From NCBI RefSeq assembly GCF_018437505.1, contig NZ_CP072467.1, positions 4,116,010 through 4,180,009 of the forward strand: 64,000 bases of DNA, written 5' to 3'. Below, piece by piece: positions 1-9,280 of the stretch. The position numbers were made by a program, and so were the translations under genes. The stretch's first letter is position 1. The number at the start of each line of letters is the position of its first letter. Below the pieces are notes generated by a model. The model made no database searches. It had not been told where the DNA came from and saw only the letters and a program-made list of their open reading frames with translations. The DNA comes from Spiractinospora alimapuensis (GTDB lineage Bacteria; Actinomycetota; Actinomycetes; Streptosporangiales; Streptosporangiaceae).

Positions 1-1556
1 CCGGCGCGGACGAGGCCATCGAGGAACTGCAGGAGATCAAGGAGTTCCTCCAGTACCCCGCCAAGTTCCAGTCCATCGGCGCGAAGATCCCCAAGGGCGT
101 CCTGCTCTACGGGCCGCCCGGAACCGGTAAGACGCTGCTGGCCCGGGCCGTGGCCGGCGAGGCCGGGGTTCCCTTCTACTCCATCTCCGGGTCCGACTTC
201 GTGGAGATGTTCGTCGGTGTCGGCGCCAGCCGTGTCCGTGACCTGTTCGAGCAGGCCAAGGCGAACGCCCCCGCGATCATCTTCGTGGACGAGATCGACG
301 CCGTCGGCCGCCACCGCGGCGCCGGCATGGGCGGCGGCCACGACGAGCGCGAACAGACGCTCAACCAGATGCTCGTCGAGATGGACGGCTTCGACGTGCA
401 GGGCGGCGTCATCCTGATCGCCGCCACCAACCGGCCCGACATCCTCGACCCGGCGCTGCTGCGTCCCGGACGTTTCGACCGCCAGATCGTGGTGGACCGT
501 CCCGACCTGGAGGGCCGCAAGGGCATCCTCAACGTCCACGCCAAGGGCAAGCCGGTCGCCACCGACGTCGACATGGACGTCATCGCCCGGCGCACTCCCG
601 GATTCACCGGCGCGGACCTCTCCAACGTGATCAACGAGGCCGCCCTCCTGTCCGCCCGAGCGGGCGAGAAGCAGATCACGATGCATCTGCTGGAGGAGTC
701 GATCGACCGCGTGATGGCGGGACCGGAGCGCAAGACCCGCGTCATGTCGGAGGCGGAGAAGAAGCTCATCGCCTACCACGAGGGCGGCCACGCCCTGGTG
801 GCGCACGCCCTGCCGAACGCGGACCCCGTGCACAAAGTGACGATCCTTCCGCGCGGCAAGGCGCTGGGCTACACTATGACGCTGCCGATGGAGGACAAGT
901 TCCTGTCCACCCGCTCGGAGATGATGGACCAACTGGCCATGATGCTGGGTGGCCGCACCGCCGAGGAACTGGTGTTCCACGAGCCCACCACGGGCGCCGG
1001 CAACGACATCGAGAAGGCGACCGGACTCGCCCGCAAGATGGTCACCGAGTACGGCATGAGTGAGCGCCTCGGCGCCCGCCGTTTCGGTGACGGCAACGGC
1101 GAGCCGTTCCTCGGCCGCGAGATGTCGCACAGCCGGGACTACTCCGAGGAGATCGCCTCCGTCATCGACGACGAGGTGCGCCGGCTCATCGAGTCCGCGC
1201 ACGACGAGGCGTGGGAGATCCTCGTCGAGTACCGGGAGGTCCTGGACAACCTGGTACTGGGGCTCCTCGACAAGGAGACGCTGTCCAAGGAGGAGGTGCT
1301 GGAGATCTTCGAGCCGATCACCAAGCGGCCCTCCCGCGGCTCCTACACCGGCTACGGAAAGCGTCTGCCGTCGGACAAGCCGCCGGTGCGCACGCCCAAG
1401 GAACTGTTGCTCCTGGGCCCCAACGACGTGCAGGGCCTGATCAGCGGGAACGGTCAACACCCCGACAGTGGTGGTGGCGACCTCCCCTACGGGGCCGACG
1501 ACCGTGACGCGACACAGGGCGACCTGGGCACCGACGATTCCGGAGGCGAACGGTGA
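1..1556 (+). CDS. ftsH: ATP-dependent zinc metalloprotease FtsH (5' end missing)
   Basis: Membrane-anchored AAA+ protease that unfolds and degrades membrane and regulatory proteins. The reading frame is already open at base 3, so the N-terminal membrane segments lie outside the window. Visible in order: Walker A GPPGTGKT (about 111-134), Walker B IIFVDEID, the second region of homology ending RPGRFDR, then the peptidase domain with the zinc motif HEGGH at 777-791 and the downstream NDIEKAT segment that carries the third zinc ligand. The C-terminus ends in a Gly/Asp-rich acidic tail, usual in actinobacterial FtsH. Its stop overlaps the folE start by 4 nt, so the fol genes are probably translationally coupled to it. 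Confidence 0.97.
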   Translation, partial: GADEAIEELQEIKEFLQYPAKFQSIGAKIPKGVLLYGPPGTGKTLLARAVAGEAGVPFYSISGSDFVEMFVGVGASRVRDLFEQAKANAPAIIFVDEIDAVGRHRGAGMGGGHDEREQTLNQMLVEMDGFDVQGGVILIAATNRPDILDPALLRPGRFDRQIVVDRPDLEGRKGILNVHAKGKPVATDVDMDVIARRTPGFTGADLSNVINEAALLSARAGEKQITMHLLEESIDRVMAGPERKTRVMSEAEKKLIAYHEGGHALVAHALPNADPVHKVTILPRGKALGYTMTLPMEDKFLSTRSEMMDQLAMMLGGRTAEELVFHEPTTGAGNDIEKATGLARKMVTEYGMSERLGARRFGDGNGEPFLGREMSHSRDYSEEIASVIDDEVRRLIESAHDEAWEILVEYREVLDNLVLGLLDKETLSKEEVLEIFEPITKRPSRGSYTGYGKRLPSDKPPVRTPKELLLLGPNDVQGLISGNGQHPDSGGGDLPYGADDRDATQGDLGTDDSGGER

Positions 1557-2176
1557 CTCTCGACGGCGGCGACTGGGAGGACAGCGAACCCATCCCGGAC
1601 TCGGTCGACATGGACCTCCCCCGGGTGGAGCGCGCCGTCCGGGAGATCCTCTTCGCGATCGGAGAGAACCCCGACCGGGACGGACTCAAGGACACGCCCG
1701 CGCGGGTCGCGCGGGCCTACGCCGAACAGTTCGCCGGCCTGAACCAGAGCCCCGGCGACGTCCTGGCGACCGTCTTCGACGCCGGTCACGACGAGATGGT
1801 CCTGGTGAAGGACATCGCCGTCTACTCGTCCTGCGAACACCACCTTGTGCCGTTCTTCGGTGTCGCCCACGTCGGCTACATCCCCAACGCCCAGGGGCAG
1901 ATCACCGGTCTGTCCAAGCTGGCCCGGCTCGTCGACATCTTCGCCCGTCGCCCCCAGGTGCAGGAGCGGCTGACGACCCAGGTCGCCGACGCGCTCATGC
2001 AGCACCTCGAACCGCGCGGCGTCATCATGGTCATCGAGGCCGAACACCTGTGCATGGCGATGCGGGGCGTGCGCAAGCCGGGAGCCAAGACGGTGACGTC
2101 CGCGGTACGCGGCGACTTCCGGCAGATGGGGCGCACCCGCGCCGAGGCCATGAGCCTCATCCTCGGACATAGCTGA
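1553..2176 (+). CDS. folE: GTP cyclohydrolase I
   Basis: Converts GTP to 7,8-dihydroneopterin triphosphate, the first step of folate synthesis; cytoplasmic. 207 residues, a normal length for the FolE1 family. The zinc-binding signature is intact: [11 protein letters not shown] followed by HLCMAMRG, giving the Cys/His/Cys ligand set, and the GTP-binding basic stretch [10 protein letters not shown] follows. The GTG start at 1553 overlaps the ftsH stop (GTGA). A 103-nt gap separates it from folP. First gene of the folate cluster. Confidence 0.97.
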   Translation: MTLDGGDWEDSEPIPDSVDMDLPRVERAVREILFAIGENPDRDGLKDTPARVARAYAEQFAGLNQSPGDVLATVFDAGHDEMVLVKDIAVYSSCEHHLVPFFGVAHVGYIPNAQGQITGLSKLARLVDIFARRPQVQERLTTQVADALMQHLEPRGVIMVIEAEHLCMAMRGVRKPGAKTVTSAVRGDFRQMGRTRAEAMSLILGHS

Positions 2177-2279
2177 CGTCGGGTCGCACCACGGATCGTC
2201 CGAGTGGGGACGGCAGATCGTCCCCGCCGTGGCGGTTGGCCTTGGGGTGTGGCGCGCCCGGTCTCGTAGGGTGGAGAGT

Positions 2280-3176
2280 ATGTCGTCGACGATTCCGCCG
2301 CCTGGACTGCCCAACCTGGGACGATGTCTCGTGATGGGCGTGGTGAACGTAACGCCGGATTCCTTCTCCGACGGGGGACGGTGGTTCGACACCTCCCGCG
2401 CCATCGACCACGGACTGGAGATCGCCGCCGCGGGCGCCGACATCGTCGACGTGGGAGGCGAGTCCACACGCCCGGGCGCGCAACGCGTGTCGTTGGAGGA
2501 GGAGCTACGCCGGGTGGAGCCGGTCGTGGCCGAACTCTCCCGTCAAGGCGTCGTGGTCAGTGTCGACACGATGCGGGCCGAGGTCGCCGACCACGCGGTC
2601 GAGGCGGGCGCCAGGCTGGTCAACGACGTCAGCGGCGGGCTCGCCGATCCCGCGATGGCACGGCTGGTCGCGAAGACCGGCACCCCCTACGTCCTGATGC
2701 ACTGGCGCGGCCACAGCCACGCCATGTACAACCGCGCACACTATGACGACGTCGTCACCGAGGTCCGCGACGAACTGCGGAAACGAATGGACTCCATGAT
2801 CGAAGCCGGTGTTGAGCCCGAGCAGCTCGTCCTGGACCCAGGGCTCGGGTTCGCCAAACGAGCGGACATGAGCCACAACTGGCAGCTCCTGGCCCACCTG
2901 CCCGAACTCGCGACTCTCGGCCGGCCGCTGCTGGTCGGCGCCTCCAGGAAGCGGTTCCTCGGGCGCGCGCTCGCGGACGCCAACGGCCAACCGCGCGACT
3001 TCGCCGAGTGTGACGACGCGACCGTGGCGGTGACGACCCTGGCGGCGGAACGCGGCGCGTGGTGCGTGCGGGTCCACGACGTGCGCGCGAACGCCGACGC
3101 GGTGCGTATCGCCGCGGAGTGGCATCGCGCCGCCGTCGCCCCCACGTCTGCTCCCGCCGGGCAGGACAGCCCGTGA
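2280..3176 (+). CDS. folP: Dihydropteroate synthase
   Basis: Condenses p-aminobenzoate with dihydropterin pyrophosphate; target of sulfonamides. About 298 residues, TIM-barrel family. Both family signatures are present: NVTPDSFSDGG near the N-terminus and DVGGESTRPGA further on, then LDPGLGFAK and GASRKRFLG loops. The frame is open further upstream, but ATG 2280 fits the family start. It has GGAGAG before it and a TAGGGT -10-like hexamer 7 nt upstream, so it could be read from a leaderless or very short-leader transcript. The stop overlaps the next start by 4 nt. Confidence 0.95.
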   Translation: MSSTIPPPGLPNLGRCLVMGVVNVTPDSFSDGGRWFDTSRAIDHGLEIAAAGADIVDVGGESTRPGAQRVSLEEELRRVEPVVAELSRQGVVVSVDTMRAEVADHAVEAGARLVNDVSGGLADPAMARLVAKTGTPYVLMHWRGHSHAMYNRAHYDDVVTEVRDELRKRMDSMIEAGVEPEQLVLDPGLGFAKRADMSHNWQLLAHLPELATLGRPLLVGASRKRFLGRALADANGQPRDFAECDDATVAVTTLAAERGAWCVRVHDVRANADAVRIAAEWHRAAVAPTSAPAGQDSP

Positions 3177-3628
3177 CGGCGCGGCAGGAGATCCTGGAGC
3201 AGGTCGCCGAGGCGAACGCGGAGTTCTACAGCGCGATCGAGAACGGCGACATGGACGTGATGGACCGCGTCTGGGCCCAAGAGGAGGACGCACCGGACCT
3301 CGTGTGCGTGAACCCTGGCTGGCCAATCCTGCGGGGACGTGCGGAGATCATGCGCTCGTGGGCCTTGATAATGGCCAACATCCCCTACATCCAGTACGTA
3401 CTCACCGGCACCCACGTCGGGGTCAACGACAACGTCGCCATGGTGACGTGCGAGGAGAACGTGCTCACCGCCGAGGACGACAACCCCGGGTTCGTCGCGG
3501 GGGGCAGGGTGGTCACCACGAACCTCTTCGTTCACACTGGGCAGGGGTGGCGACTCTGGTCGCACCACGCCTCGCCCGTGATGCTGGACGAGGACGACGA
3601 GGACGGGATCATGCCCGAAGAGGCGTAG
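3173..3628 (+). CDS. NTF2-like (SnoaL/DUF4440-type) protein
   Basis: 151-residue protein of the cone-fold NTF2-like superfamily, inferred from the pattern: N-terminal helix EILEQVAEANAEFYSAIENGDMD, the WAQEEDAPDLVCVNPGW segment and the closing LFVHTGQGWRLWSHHASP strand. This type of gene commonly sits inside actinobacterial fol clusters, but its reaction is not known to me. The longer open frame begins at 3059; I chose GTG 3173 because it overlaps the folP stop (GTGA), as at the other junctions here, and matches the expected family start. The tail is very acidic (DEDDEDGIMPEEA). Co-expression with folate genes is inference from position. Confidence 0.85.
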   Translation: MTARQEILEQVAEANAEFYSAIENGDMDVMDRVWAQEEDAPDLVCVNPGWPILRGRAEIMRSWALIMANIPYIQYVLTGTHVGVNDNVAMVTCEENVLTAEDDNPGFVAGGRVVTTNLFVHTGQGWRLWSHHASPVMLDEDDEDGIMPEEA

Positions 3629-3648
3629 TGCTGGCGAGCGGAGACGAC

Positions 3649-4017
3649 GTGGCCCAGAAGGACCGGATCACACTGCGCGGCCTGCGCGCGGTGGGGCACC
3701 ACGGGGTGTTCGACCACGAGAGGCGGGACGGTCAGGAGTTCCGCGTGGACGTCACTCTGTTCGTGGACACGTCGGTGGCCGGAGGGAGTGACGACCTCTC
3801 GGCCACGGTCGACTACGGGACGCTCAGCAGCGCGCTGGTCGACGTGATCCAAGGAGAACCCGTCAATCTGATCGAGACACTCGCGCACCGACTGGCCGCG
3901 ACCTGCCTCGCGGACCCGTTGGTCGCCGATGTGGAGGTGACCGTGCACAAACCCCAAGCCCCCATCCCCCACGAGTTCGACGACGTTTCAGTCACGATCC
4001 GACGGGGCCGCTCGTGA
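3649..4017 (+). CDS. folB: Dihydroneopterin aldolase
   Basis: Cleaves 7,8-dihydroneopterin to 6-hydroxymethyldihydropterin and glycolaldehyde. About 122 residues from GTG 3649, the usual family size. Recognisable blocks: GLRAVGHHGVFDHERRDGQEF with the substrate-contacting Glu region, VDYGTLS, ETLAHRLA and the closing VTVHKPQAPIP with the conserved catalytic Lys. An alternative GTG at 3628 overlaps the preceding stop and would add 7 residues; GGAG ahead of 3649 and family length favour 3649. It ends in a 4-nt overlap with folK. Confidence 0.93.
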   Translation: MAQKDRITLRGLRAVGHHGVFDHERRDGQEFRVDVTLFVDTSVAGGSDDLSATVDYGTLSSALVDVIQGEPVNLIETLAHRLAATCLADPLVADVEVTVHKPQAPIPHEFDDVSVTIRRGRS

Positions 4018-4526
4018 CCGGGGAACGCAAGCTCGTCCTCGCGCTGGGCAGCAACATCGGCGACCGTGCGGCGAACCTCCAGGAGGCCGTGGACGCCCTC
4101 TTCGACGCGCCCGGTCTTGAGGCGGTCGCGGTGTCCCCCGTCTACGAAACGGCGCCGGTCGGCGGCGAGCCACAGGACGACTACCTCAACGCCGTGGTCG
4201 TGTGCCGGACCGGCCTCCCCGCCGAGATCCTCCTCGACCGGGCACGCAACGTCGAGGACGCGATGGGCCGCACGCGGGAGCGGCGTTGGGGGCCACGCGT
4301 CATCGACGTCGACATCGTGGTGCTCGGCTCCGAGACCTGGGACACGCCGGAGCTGACCGTCCCGCACCCCCGCGCCCACGAACGCGCGTTCGTCCTCCAA
4401 CCGTGGTCCGACGTGGACCCCGAGGCCGAGATCCCAGGGTTCGGCCCCTTGGACAAGCTCCTGAACGACGTACGCGAGCAGCGACTGCGTCGCCGGGACG
4501 ACGTGGTGATCCGGGTACCCGATTGA
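4014..4526 (+). CDS. folK: 6-hydroxymethyl-7,8-dihydropterin pyrophosphokinase
   Basis: Transfers pyrophosphate from ATP to 6-hydroxymethyldihydropterin, making the FolP substrate. 170 residues. The N-terminal LGSNIGDRAANLQ, the signature TRERRWGPRVIDVDIV with the two metal-binding Asp residues, and VPHPRAHERAFVLQPW are all intact. The GTG start at 4014 overlaps the folB stop. With folE, folP and folB it gives a near-complete dihydropteroate branch in one transcription unit. Confidence 0.96.
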   Translation: MTGERKLVLALGSNIGDRAANLQEAVDALFDAPGLEAVAVSPVYETAPVGGEPQDDYLNAVVVCRTGLPAEILLDRARNVEDAMGRTRERRWGPRVIDVDIVVLGSETWDTPELTVPHPRAHERAFVLQPWSDVDPEAEIPGFGPLDKLLNDVREQRLRRRDDVVIRVPD

Positions 4527-4552
4527 GTGACGAGACGCCAGGGACCATCGGG

Positions 4553-4984
4553 ATGACGGGGTGGCGCACACCCGTCATCCTGGCGGTCATTGGCGTGGTC
4601 CTGGGGTTCGTCGTGTCCCAGTGGTTCTACCTGGGCCTGCCGCGTCTGCCCTGGACCGCGATCCCCACCGCGGTGGTGCTCGCCGTGGTGGAGATGTTCG
4701 CCGCCTACCACGTCCGACGCCGGGTCCGCCGACTCCCGGGAACCGTGCCGATCGAACCCCTGGCCGCCGCGCGGTTGCTCGCCCTCGCGAAGGCCAGTAT
4801 CGCGGCGGCGGCCCTCCTCGGCGGCGCCTTCACCGGCCTCGCGCTCGGCCTGCTGGACCGAGTCCAGGCCGACGCTCCTCGCCTCGACGCCCTCGTCGCG
4901 GGAGGATCCACCCTGGCGTGCGTGGTGCTTCTGGTCGCCGGGTTCCTCCTCGAGCGCGCCTGCCGCGTCCCCGACCAGCGGTAA
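4553..4984 (+). CDS. DUF3180 membrane protein
   Basis: 143-residue integral membrane protein of the DUF3180 family, function unknown. Four hydrophobic segments are visible at about residues 6-24, 33-51, 74-98 and 112-133, separated by a basic loop (HVRRRVRRLPG). It regularly follows folK in actinobacteria, and here lies 26 nt behind it. The start is uncertain: TTG 4523 overlaps the folK stop and would add 10 residues, but ATG 4553 directly precedes the first membrane segment. Confidence 0.85.
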   Translation: MTGWRTPVILAVIGVVLGFVVSQWFYLGLPRLPWTAIPTAVVLAVVEMFAAYHVRRRVRRLPGTVPIEPLAAARLLALAKASIAAAALLGGAFTGLALGLLDRVQADAPRLDALVAGGSTLACVVLLVAGFLLERACRVPDQR

Positions 4985-5265
4985 CCCCAACACCCATCCT
5001 CCCCGCGGCCGCCTGCCGCCGTCCACCGTGGACGGCTGGGCTAGTGCCCCTCAGGCCGGGAACGTCTCGGCGTGCTGGTCGGGCCGCGGCCGGAGGCGGA
5101 GACAACGCCGGCCACTGCTGGCGTGACTTCCGTGGCCAGGTGTGGACCGTGTGAGTAGCGTGGAACAGCCGGTTTTGGGGGCCTTCGCCCGTGTGGTTTC
5201 AGGGGGTTCACGGCGCGGGTTCGTGGTGGCCTTCTGGGGGAACGCGAGGATGGTTGACTAAGGGT

Positions 5266-5799
5266 ATGGGAATGGACGATGCCGCCGACGTCGGGGAGCC
5301 GTCGCCGTTCGACGCGGCGTTCGCGAGTCCGGACGGGACGGAGTGGCACCGGCCGTCCCGGGCGTTACGGACCTACCGACGTGTGGTGGCGCTCGTGAGC
5401 CTCGCCGTCCTCGCCGCTCTCGGGGGGGTCGGGCTGTGGATGGTCGCGGGATGGCTGGAGCTCGCACTGTGGGGTGTGGCGGTGGTCATCGCGACGGGGA
5501 TGGCGTGGTATCTCGCTGGCGTCGCCCAGCAGTCGCTCGGCCATGCGGAGGGGCGCAGTGACTTCTACCTGACGAACGGGGTGTTGGTGCGTCAGCTCGT
5601 CATCATTCCCTACGGCCGGATGCAGTTGGTGGACGTGACCACGAACCTGCTGGAGCAGATGTTCGGGATCGCCACCGTGCGGGTTCGTACCGCCGCGACC
5701 CCCGGTGAGGCCTCGGTGGTCGGGCTGCCCATCGACGAGGCGACAGCCCTGCGGGATCGCCTGACCGAACGCAGCGAGACGTTCTCCACGGGATTGTGA
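5266..5799 (+). CDS. Membrane protein with bacterial PH-like domain
   Basis: 177 residues. Two adjacent hydrophobic segments (about residues 44-62 and 65-84) are followed by a single bPH2 (YdbS-type) domain with the family landmarks DFYLTNGVLVRQ, IIPYGRMQLVDVTTNLLEQMFGIATVRVRTA and GLPIDEATALRDRL. It forms a pair with the larger bPH2 protein downstream through a 4-nt overlap, the same arrangement as ydbS-ydbT in Bacillus. The open frame extends to 5191. ATG 5266 and ATG 5272 are both possible, with AAGGG just upstream. Role in the envelope is inferred only. Confidence 0.88.
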   Translation: MGMDDAADVGEPSPFDAAFASPDGTEWHRPSRALRTYRRVVALVSLAVLAALGGVGLWMVAGWLELALWGVAVVIATGMAWYLAGVAQQSLGHAEGRSDFYLTNGVLVRQLVIIPYGRMQLVDVTTNLLEQMFGIATVRVRTAATPGEASVVGLPIDEATALRDRLTERSETFSTGL

Positions 5800-7610
5800 G
5801 GAGCATGCCGGGGCCAACGGGGGACGACGCGGACGACGCCCGACCCGAACGTGGGTGGTTCGGTGCGGACGAGGACCGTGGTGCGTCCCAGCCACGTCCC
5901 CCCGCCGGGGGTGACGACTGGGTCTGGTTGGACGGGGTGCGCCTTCCCGGTATGCGTGAGGTGACGGCGCCGACCGACGGTCACTCCTCCGCGGCCGCCA
6001 GCAGGGACTCCGGCGGGTCACCAGAGCAGGAGCATCCACCGGTGGAGAACGCGGAGAACTCGCGCGAAGAATCCGCTCGGCCGCCGGTCGAAGCGGCCCA
6101 GGGCGGCGGGGAGCGGCCGGGAGGCACCGCGGGAGACGCGGAGGAGGGCCCGGCGGGTCGGCCCCGATTCCTCCCCGGCACCCAGGTGCTCGACCGTCGG
6201 GGGCGCCCGTGGTCTTGGAGCCCACACGCACACGGACAGTGGCCGGACGCGGCCCAACGAGGCTCGACCCACGCTGTGTGGTCGTTGGACGGTTCCGGTA
6301 GCCGGCGCCGGCCACCGTCGGATCCGGACCAGGACGTGGTCCACGGCGAGCACCAACTGCACTGGGTGAGTGTCCCGCTGCGCACGCTCGTCATCACGGC
6401 GGTCTTCCTCGCCCTTCCCGGGATCGCGATGATCGGACTGGGCGTACAGCGGGTGCTCGCCATGACCCTCATGGTCTTCGCGGCCGCCGGGGTCTACTGC
6501 CTGGCGTCCTGGTGGCTCACCTGGTTCCGTCTCGACGCCGACCACCTCATGGTGCGCTCAGGCATGCTGCGACGCACCGTGCAGGAGGTCCCCCTCAGCC
6601 GGCTCCAGGCCGTCGACGTGGTGCGCCCCTTCGTGCCGCAGATCTTCGGCCTCGCCGAACTGCGTATCGAACTCGCCGGCGGTGACCGGGGAGAGGTGCG
6701 CCTCCGTTTTCTCTCCGCCAAGATCGCGACCCGGCTCCGGGACGTGCTGCTGGCCCGGGCCGCCGGTCTCCCCCCGCTCCCGGAGGCGCCGCCGGAGCGC
6801 CCCTTCTACTCGGTCCCCTTCGGTCTGCTGCTCGCCGGGCTCGCCTTCCGGGTTCCCGTGCTCGGTGCGTTCCTGCTGTTCCTGGCGCTGGTGGTGCTGG
6901 GCGTCGCGTTCCGTGAACTGGGTGTTCTCGGTGGGGCGATCCCACTGTTGTTGGGGTTGGTGCGGGGCTTCCTCGGCCCGCTGCTCCGGTACGCCTCGTT
7001 CACGGCGGCTTTGACGCCCGACGGGCTGCGGCTGAGGCACGGTGTCTTCCAACGTCGGGTCCAGACCATCCCGCCCGGACGTGTCCAGGCGGTGCGGATC
7101 GTGTCGCCCACGCTGTGGCGGTACCTCGGTGTGGTGCGCGTCGAGGCGAACGTCGCCGGCTACGTGGGGGAGCGCCAGATGGACTCCTCCACTCTGTTGC
7201 CCGTCGTGGACCGGGCCACGGCCTTCTACCTCATCCACCAGCTCTTCCCCGGAACCTCCGCCGAGAGCGTGCCCCTCCGTCCCGCCCAGCGGTCGCTGTC
7301 CAAGCGCGACGCCCTGGGCGTGGACCAGACCATGTTCGTGACTCGCTACGGGCTGATGGGCGAGATCCTGGAGATGGTTCCGCTGGCGCGCGTCCAGAGC
7401 GTGCGCATGAGTTCGGGGCTCCTGGCCCGTTGGTTCGGCGTGGCCACCGTGGAGGTGGACTGCCCGCCAGGCCCCGCGCGGATGCGTGCGAACGGCCGGG
7501 GGCTGTCCGAGGCCCGGCAGGTCGTCGAATCGGTCACCGCGGGGGCCAACACGGCGCGCGCGACCACGGCGGGGCCGGAGCGCTGGGCGACCCGCGCGGA
7601 TCCCGACTGA
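5796..7610 (+). CDS. Large membrane protein with repeated bacterial PH-like domains
   Basis: 604 residues, YdbT-like. The first ~190 residues are hydrophilic and Pro/Glu/Arg-rich, likely disordered and cytoplasmic. Then come a membrane pair, a bPH2 domain (MVRSGMLRRTVQEVPLSRLQAVDVVRPFVPQIFG), another membrane pair around residues 345-395, a second bPH2 domain (LRHGVFQRRVQTIPPGRVQAVRIV) and a third (MFVTRYGLMGEILEMVPLARVQSVRM). The extended N-terminal tail is longer than in Bacillus YdbT. The GTG start overlaps the upstream PH gene, so both proteins are probably made together and may form one complex. Molecular role unknown. Confidence 0.86.
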   Translation: MRSMPGPTGDDADDARPERGWFGADEDRGASQPRPPAGGDDWVWLDGVRLPGMREVTAPTDGHSSAAASRDSGGSPEQEHPPVENAENSREESARPPVEAAQGGGERPGGTAGDAEEGPAGRPRFLPGTQVLDRRGRPWSWSPHAHGQWPDAAQRGSTHAVWSLDGSGSRRRPPSDPDQDVVHGEHQLHWVSVPLRTLVITAVFLALPGIAMIGLGVQRVLAMTLMVFAAAGVYCLASWWLTWFRLDADHLMVRSGMLRRTVQEVPLSRLQAVDVVRPFVPQIFGLAELRIELAGGDRGEVRLRFLSAKIATRLRDVLLARAAGLPPLPEAPPERPFYSVPFGLLLAGLAFRVPVLGAFLLFLALVVLGVAFRELGVLGGAIPLLLGLVRGFLGPLLRYASFTAALTPDGLRLRHGVFQRRVQTIPPGRVQAVRIVSPTLWRYLGVVRVEANVAGYVGERQMDSSTLLPVVDRATAFYLIHQLFPGTSAESVPLRPAQRSLSKRDALGVDQTMFVTRYGLMGEILEMVPLARVQSVRMSSGLLARWFGVATVEVDCPPGPARMRANGRGLSEARQVVESVTAGANTARATTAGPERWATRADPD

Positions 7611-7714
7611 CCCACCCGCGCCCCACGCGTCGTCCGCCCCTTTCGACGAATCGGCTTCGTCAGCGCCCTCGCGCGCCGTCAAACAGGACGAGTCAGGATA
7701 TATCTATTACTTTG

Positions 7715-7732
7715 TGTAGTCATTTGATTACA
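7715..7732. promoter_or_regulatory. Operator-like inverted repeat in AT-rich chaplin promoter region
   Basis: TGTAGTCA-TT-TGATTACA: two 8-nt half-sites with one mismatch around a 2-nt centre. It sits in an unusually AT-rich patch (about 7695-7745) of an otherwise GC-rich region, roughly 150 nt before the chaplin start. The dyad and the base composition are seen directly; that a regulator binds it is inference, and I do not assign a protein. Confidence 0.5.
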
Positions 7733-7879
7733 TAACAGCATCGGAGTTGTCTGATGCGCCCGAAGCCGCGACGGGCTGTGACTAGATGGACTCGAACACG
7801 CCACGTGTTCTCTGGAGTACGAAACGTCGACTGTTGTCGGTCGGTACGCCACCCGACAACGCCAAGGAGTGAATCAGAA

Positions 7880-8125
7880 GTGCTGAAGAAGTTTCTCGCC
7901 GCAGGTGCAGTCTCCGCCGCCGCTGCCGGTGTCGTCCTCATGAGCGGCGGCACGGCCTACGCGCACACCGGTGACAACATCTCCACCTCCGGCGTCGGCG
8001 CGATCGTGAGCGGCAACCAGGCCGTCGCCGACATCGACATTCCGGTGAACGTCTGCGGCAACTCTGTCGCGATCCTCGGCATTGCGGGTGCGTCCTGCGA
8101 CAAGGGCTCGGCGTCCAGCCACTAG
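7880..8125 (+). CDS. Short chaplin (surface amyloid protein)
   Basis: 81-residue secreted protein. Chaplins assemble into hydrophobic amyloid fibres on aerial hyphae and spores. A signal peptide is clear (KK, then a hydrophobic run, cleavage after AYA at about residue 28). The mature part is a single ~50-residue chaplin domain with the hallmark GNQAVADIDIPVNVCGNSVAILG block and two Cys at positions 59 and 73. With no second domain or LPXTG sorting signal, it belongs to the short class. The frame is open upstream to 7754, but GTG 7880 with AAGGAG 10 nt ahead begins exactly at the signal peptide. It is flanked by its own promoter region and terminator, so it is monocistronic. Confidence 0.93.
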   Translation: MLKKFLAAGAVSAAAAGVVLMSGGTAYAHTGDNISTSGVGAIVSGNQAVADIDIPVNVCGNSVAILGIAGASCDKGSASSH

Positions 8126-8243
8126 CCCCTGTGGGCGGATCCGGTGGTGCATCACCAGACCCGCCCCTGGTCGCCACGTGACTGAATCCGTGGCCGTCGC
8201 ACTCCAGCGGCGGCCACGGGGATCGGGCGACACACGCGTCCAA

Positions 8244-8285
8244 CGCGAACCGGCGCCGCTCCTCGGAGCGGTGCCGGTTTTCGCG
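8244..8285 (+). terminator. Rho-independent terminator of the chaplin gene
   Basis: Long GC-rich stem: CGCGAA-CCGGC-G-CCGCTC pairs with GAGCGG-T-GCCGG-TTTTCGCG around a CTCG tetraloop, with small internal irregularities. It lies 119 nt after the chaplin stop and before the next gene. Confidence 0.75.
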
Positions 8286-8352
8286 TCCGGACCCGCCGAG
8301 GGTAGCGTGACAGGCGGAATCGCCGCGACCGAGTGAACGGAAACGACTGGTC

Positions 8353-9246
8353 ATGCAGGAGCCGGAGCAACGCCCCGCCCGGTTGTCGGTGGGGGTCATC
8401 GGACCGGGCCGAGTCGGATCCGCGCTGGGGCCGGCGTTGGAACACGCCGGACACCGGGTGACCGCGGTGACGGCCGTGTCAGCGGAGTCCAAGGAGCGGG
8501 CCGCCCGCCTCCTGCCCCACGCCCAACTGCGTGAGGCGACCGCGGTGGTCGAGACGTGCGACCTGGTCCTGCTCACGGTGCCCGACGACGCGCTCGCTCC
8601 CCTCGTCAACGGCCTTGCCGAGATCGGAGCCCCCGTTCGAGGAACCCTCGTCGCCCACACCAGCGGCGCGCACGGGTACGGGATCCTGGACCCGTTGATC
8701 ATGGCGGGCGGGCTCCCGTTGGCGCTCCACCCCGTCATGACCTTCACCGGTCGCCCCGAGGACCTGCAGCGGCTGGCGAACTGCACCTTCGGTGTCACCA
8801 CGCCCGCGGAACTGCGCCCGGTGGGTGAGGCTCTCGTGGTGGAGATGGGAGCGGAACCGGTCTGGGTCGCGGAGGAGAAGCGGGGCCTCTACCACGCCGC
8901 GCTGACGAGCGGCGCGAACCACCTCGTTACCCTGGTGGCGCAGAGCGCCGAGCTGTTGCGCACCGCCGGCGTCGCCGACCCGGGACGAATGCTGGGCCCC
9001 CTCCTTGGCGCGGCCCTGGACAACGCCCTGCGGTTGGGGATCGACGGACTCAGTGGACCCGTCGTCCGCGGGGACGCCGACACCGTCGTGGGGCACGTGG
9101 CGGAGTTGCGCGCACACGCCCCCGACACCGTCGCGTCCTACCTCGCGATGGCCCGGCTGACGGCGGACCGCGCGCTCGCCGCGGGACTGCTCGACGCTCG
9201 CGACGCGGAACGGTTGCTGGACGCGCTGGGCACCACGCAGCCCTGA
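8353..9246 (+). CDS. Rossmann-fold / DUF2520 oxidoreductase-like protein
   Basis: 297 residues. The N-terminal NAD(P)-binding fold carries [20 protein letters not shown]; the C-terminal all-helical DUF2520 domain contains [13 protein letters not shown] and the [19 protein letters not shown] segment. The architecture resembles ketopantoate/imidazole-type reductases (ProC/PanE-like), but no substrate is established. The gene sits 34 nt before panC, a frequent arrangement in actinobacteria, which suggests a link with pantothenate metabolism. That link is inference. Confidence 0.88.
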   Translation: MQEPEQRPARLSVGVIGPGRVGSALGPALEHAGHRVTAVTAVSAESKERAARLLPHAQLREATAVVETCDLVLLTVPDDALAPLVNGLAEIGAPVRGTLVAHTSGAHGYGILDPLIMAGGLPLALHPVMTFTGRPEDLQRLANCTFGVTTPAELRPVGEALVVEMGAEPVWVAEEKRGLYHAALTSGANHLVTLVAQSAELLRTAGVADPGRMLGPLLGAALDNALRLGIDGLSGPVVRGDADTVVGHVAELRAHAPDTVASYLAMARLTADRALAAGLLDARDAERLLDALGTTQP

Positions 9247-9280
9247 ACCAACAGCGGCCCCGAGCCACAGGAGACCGGCC

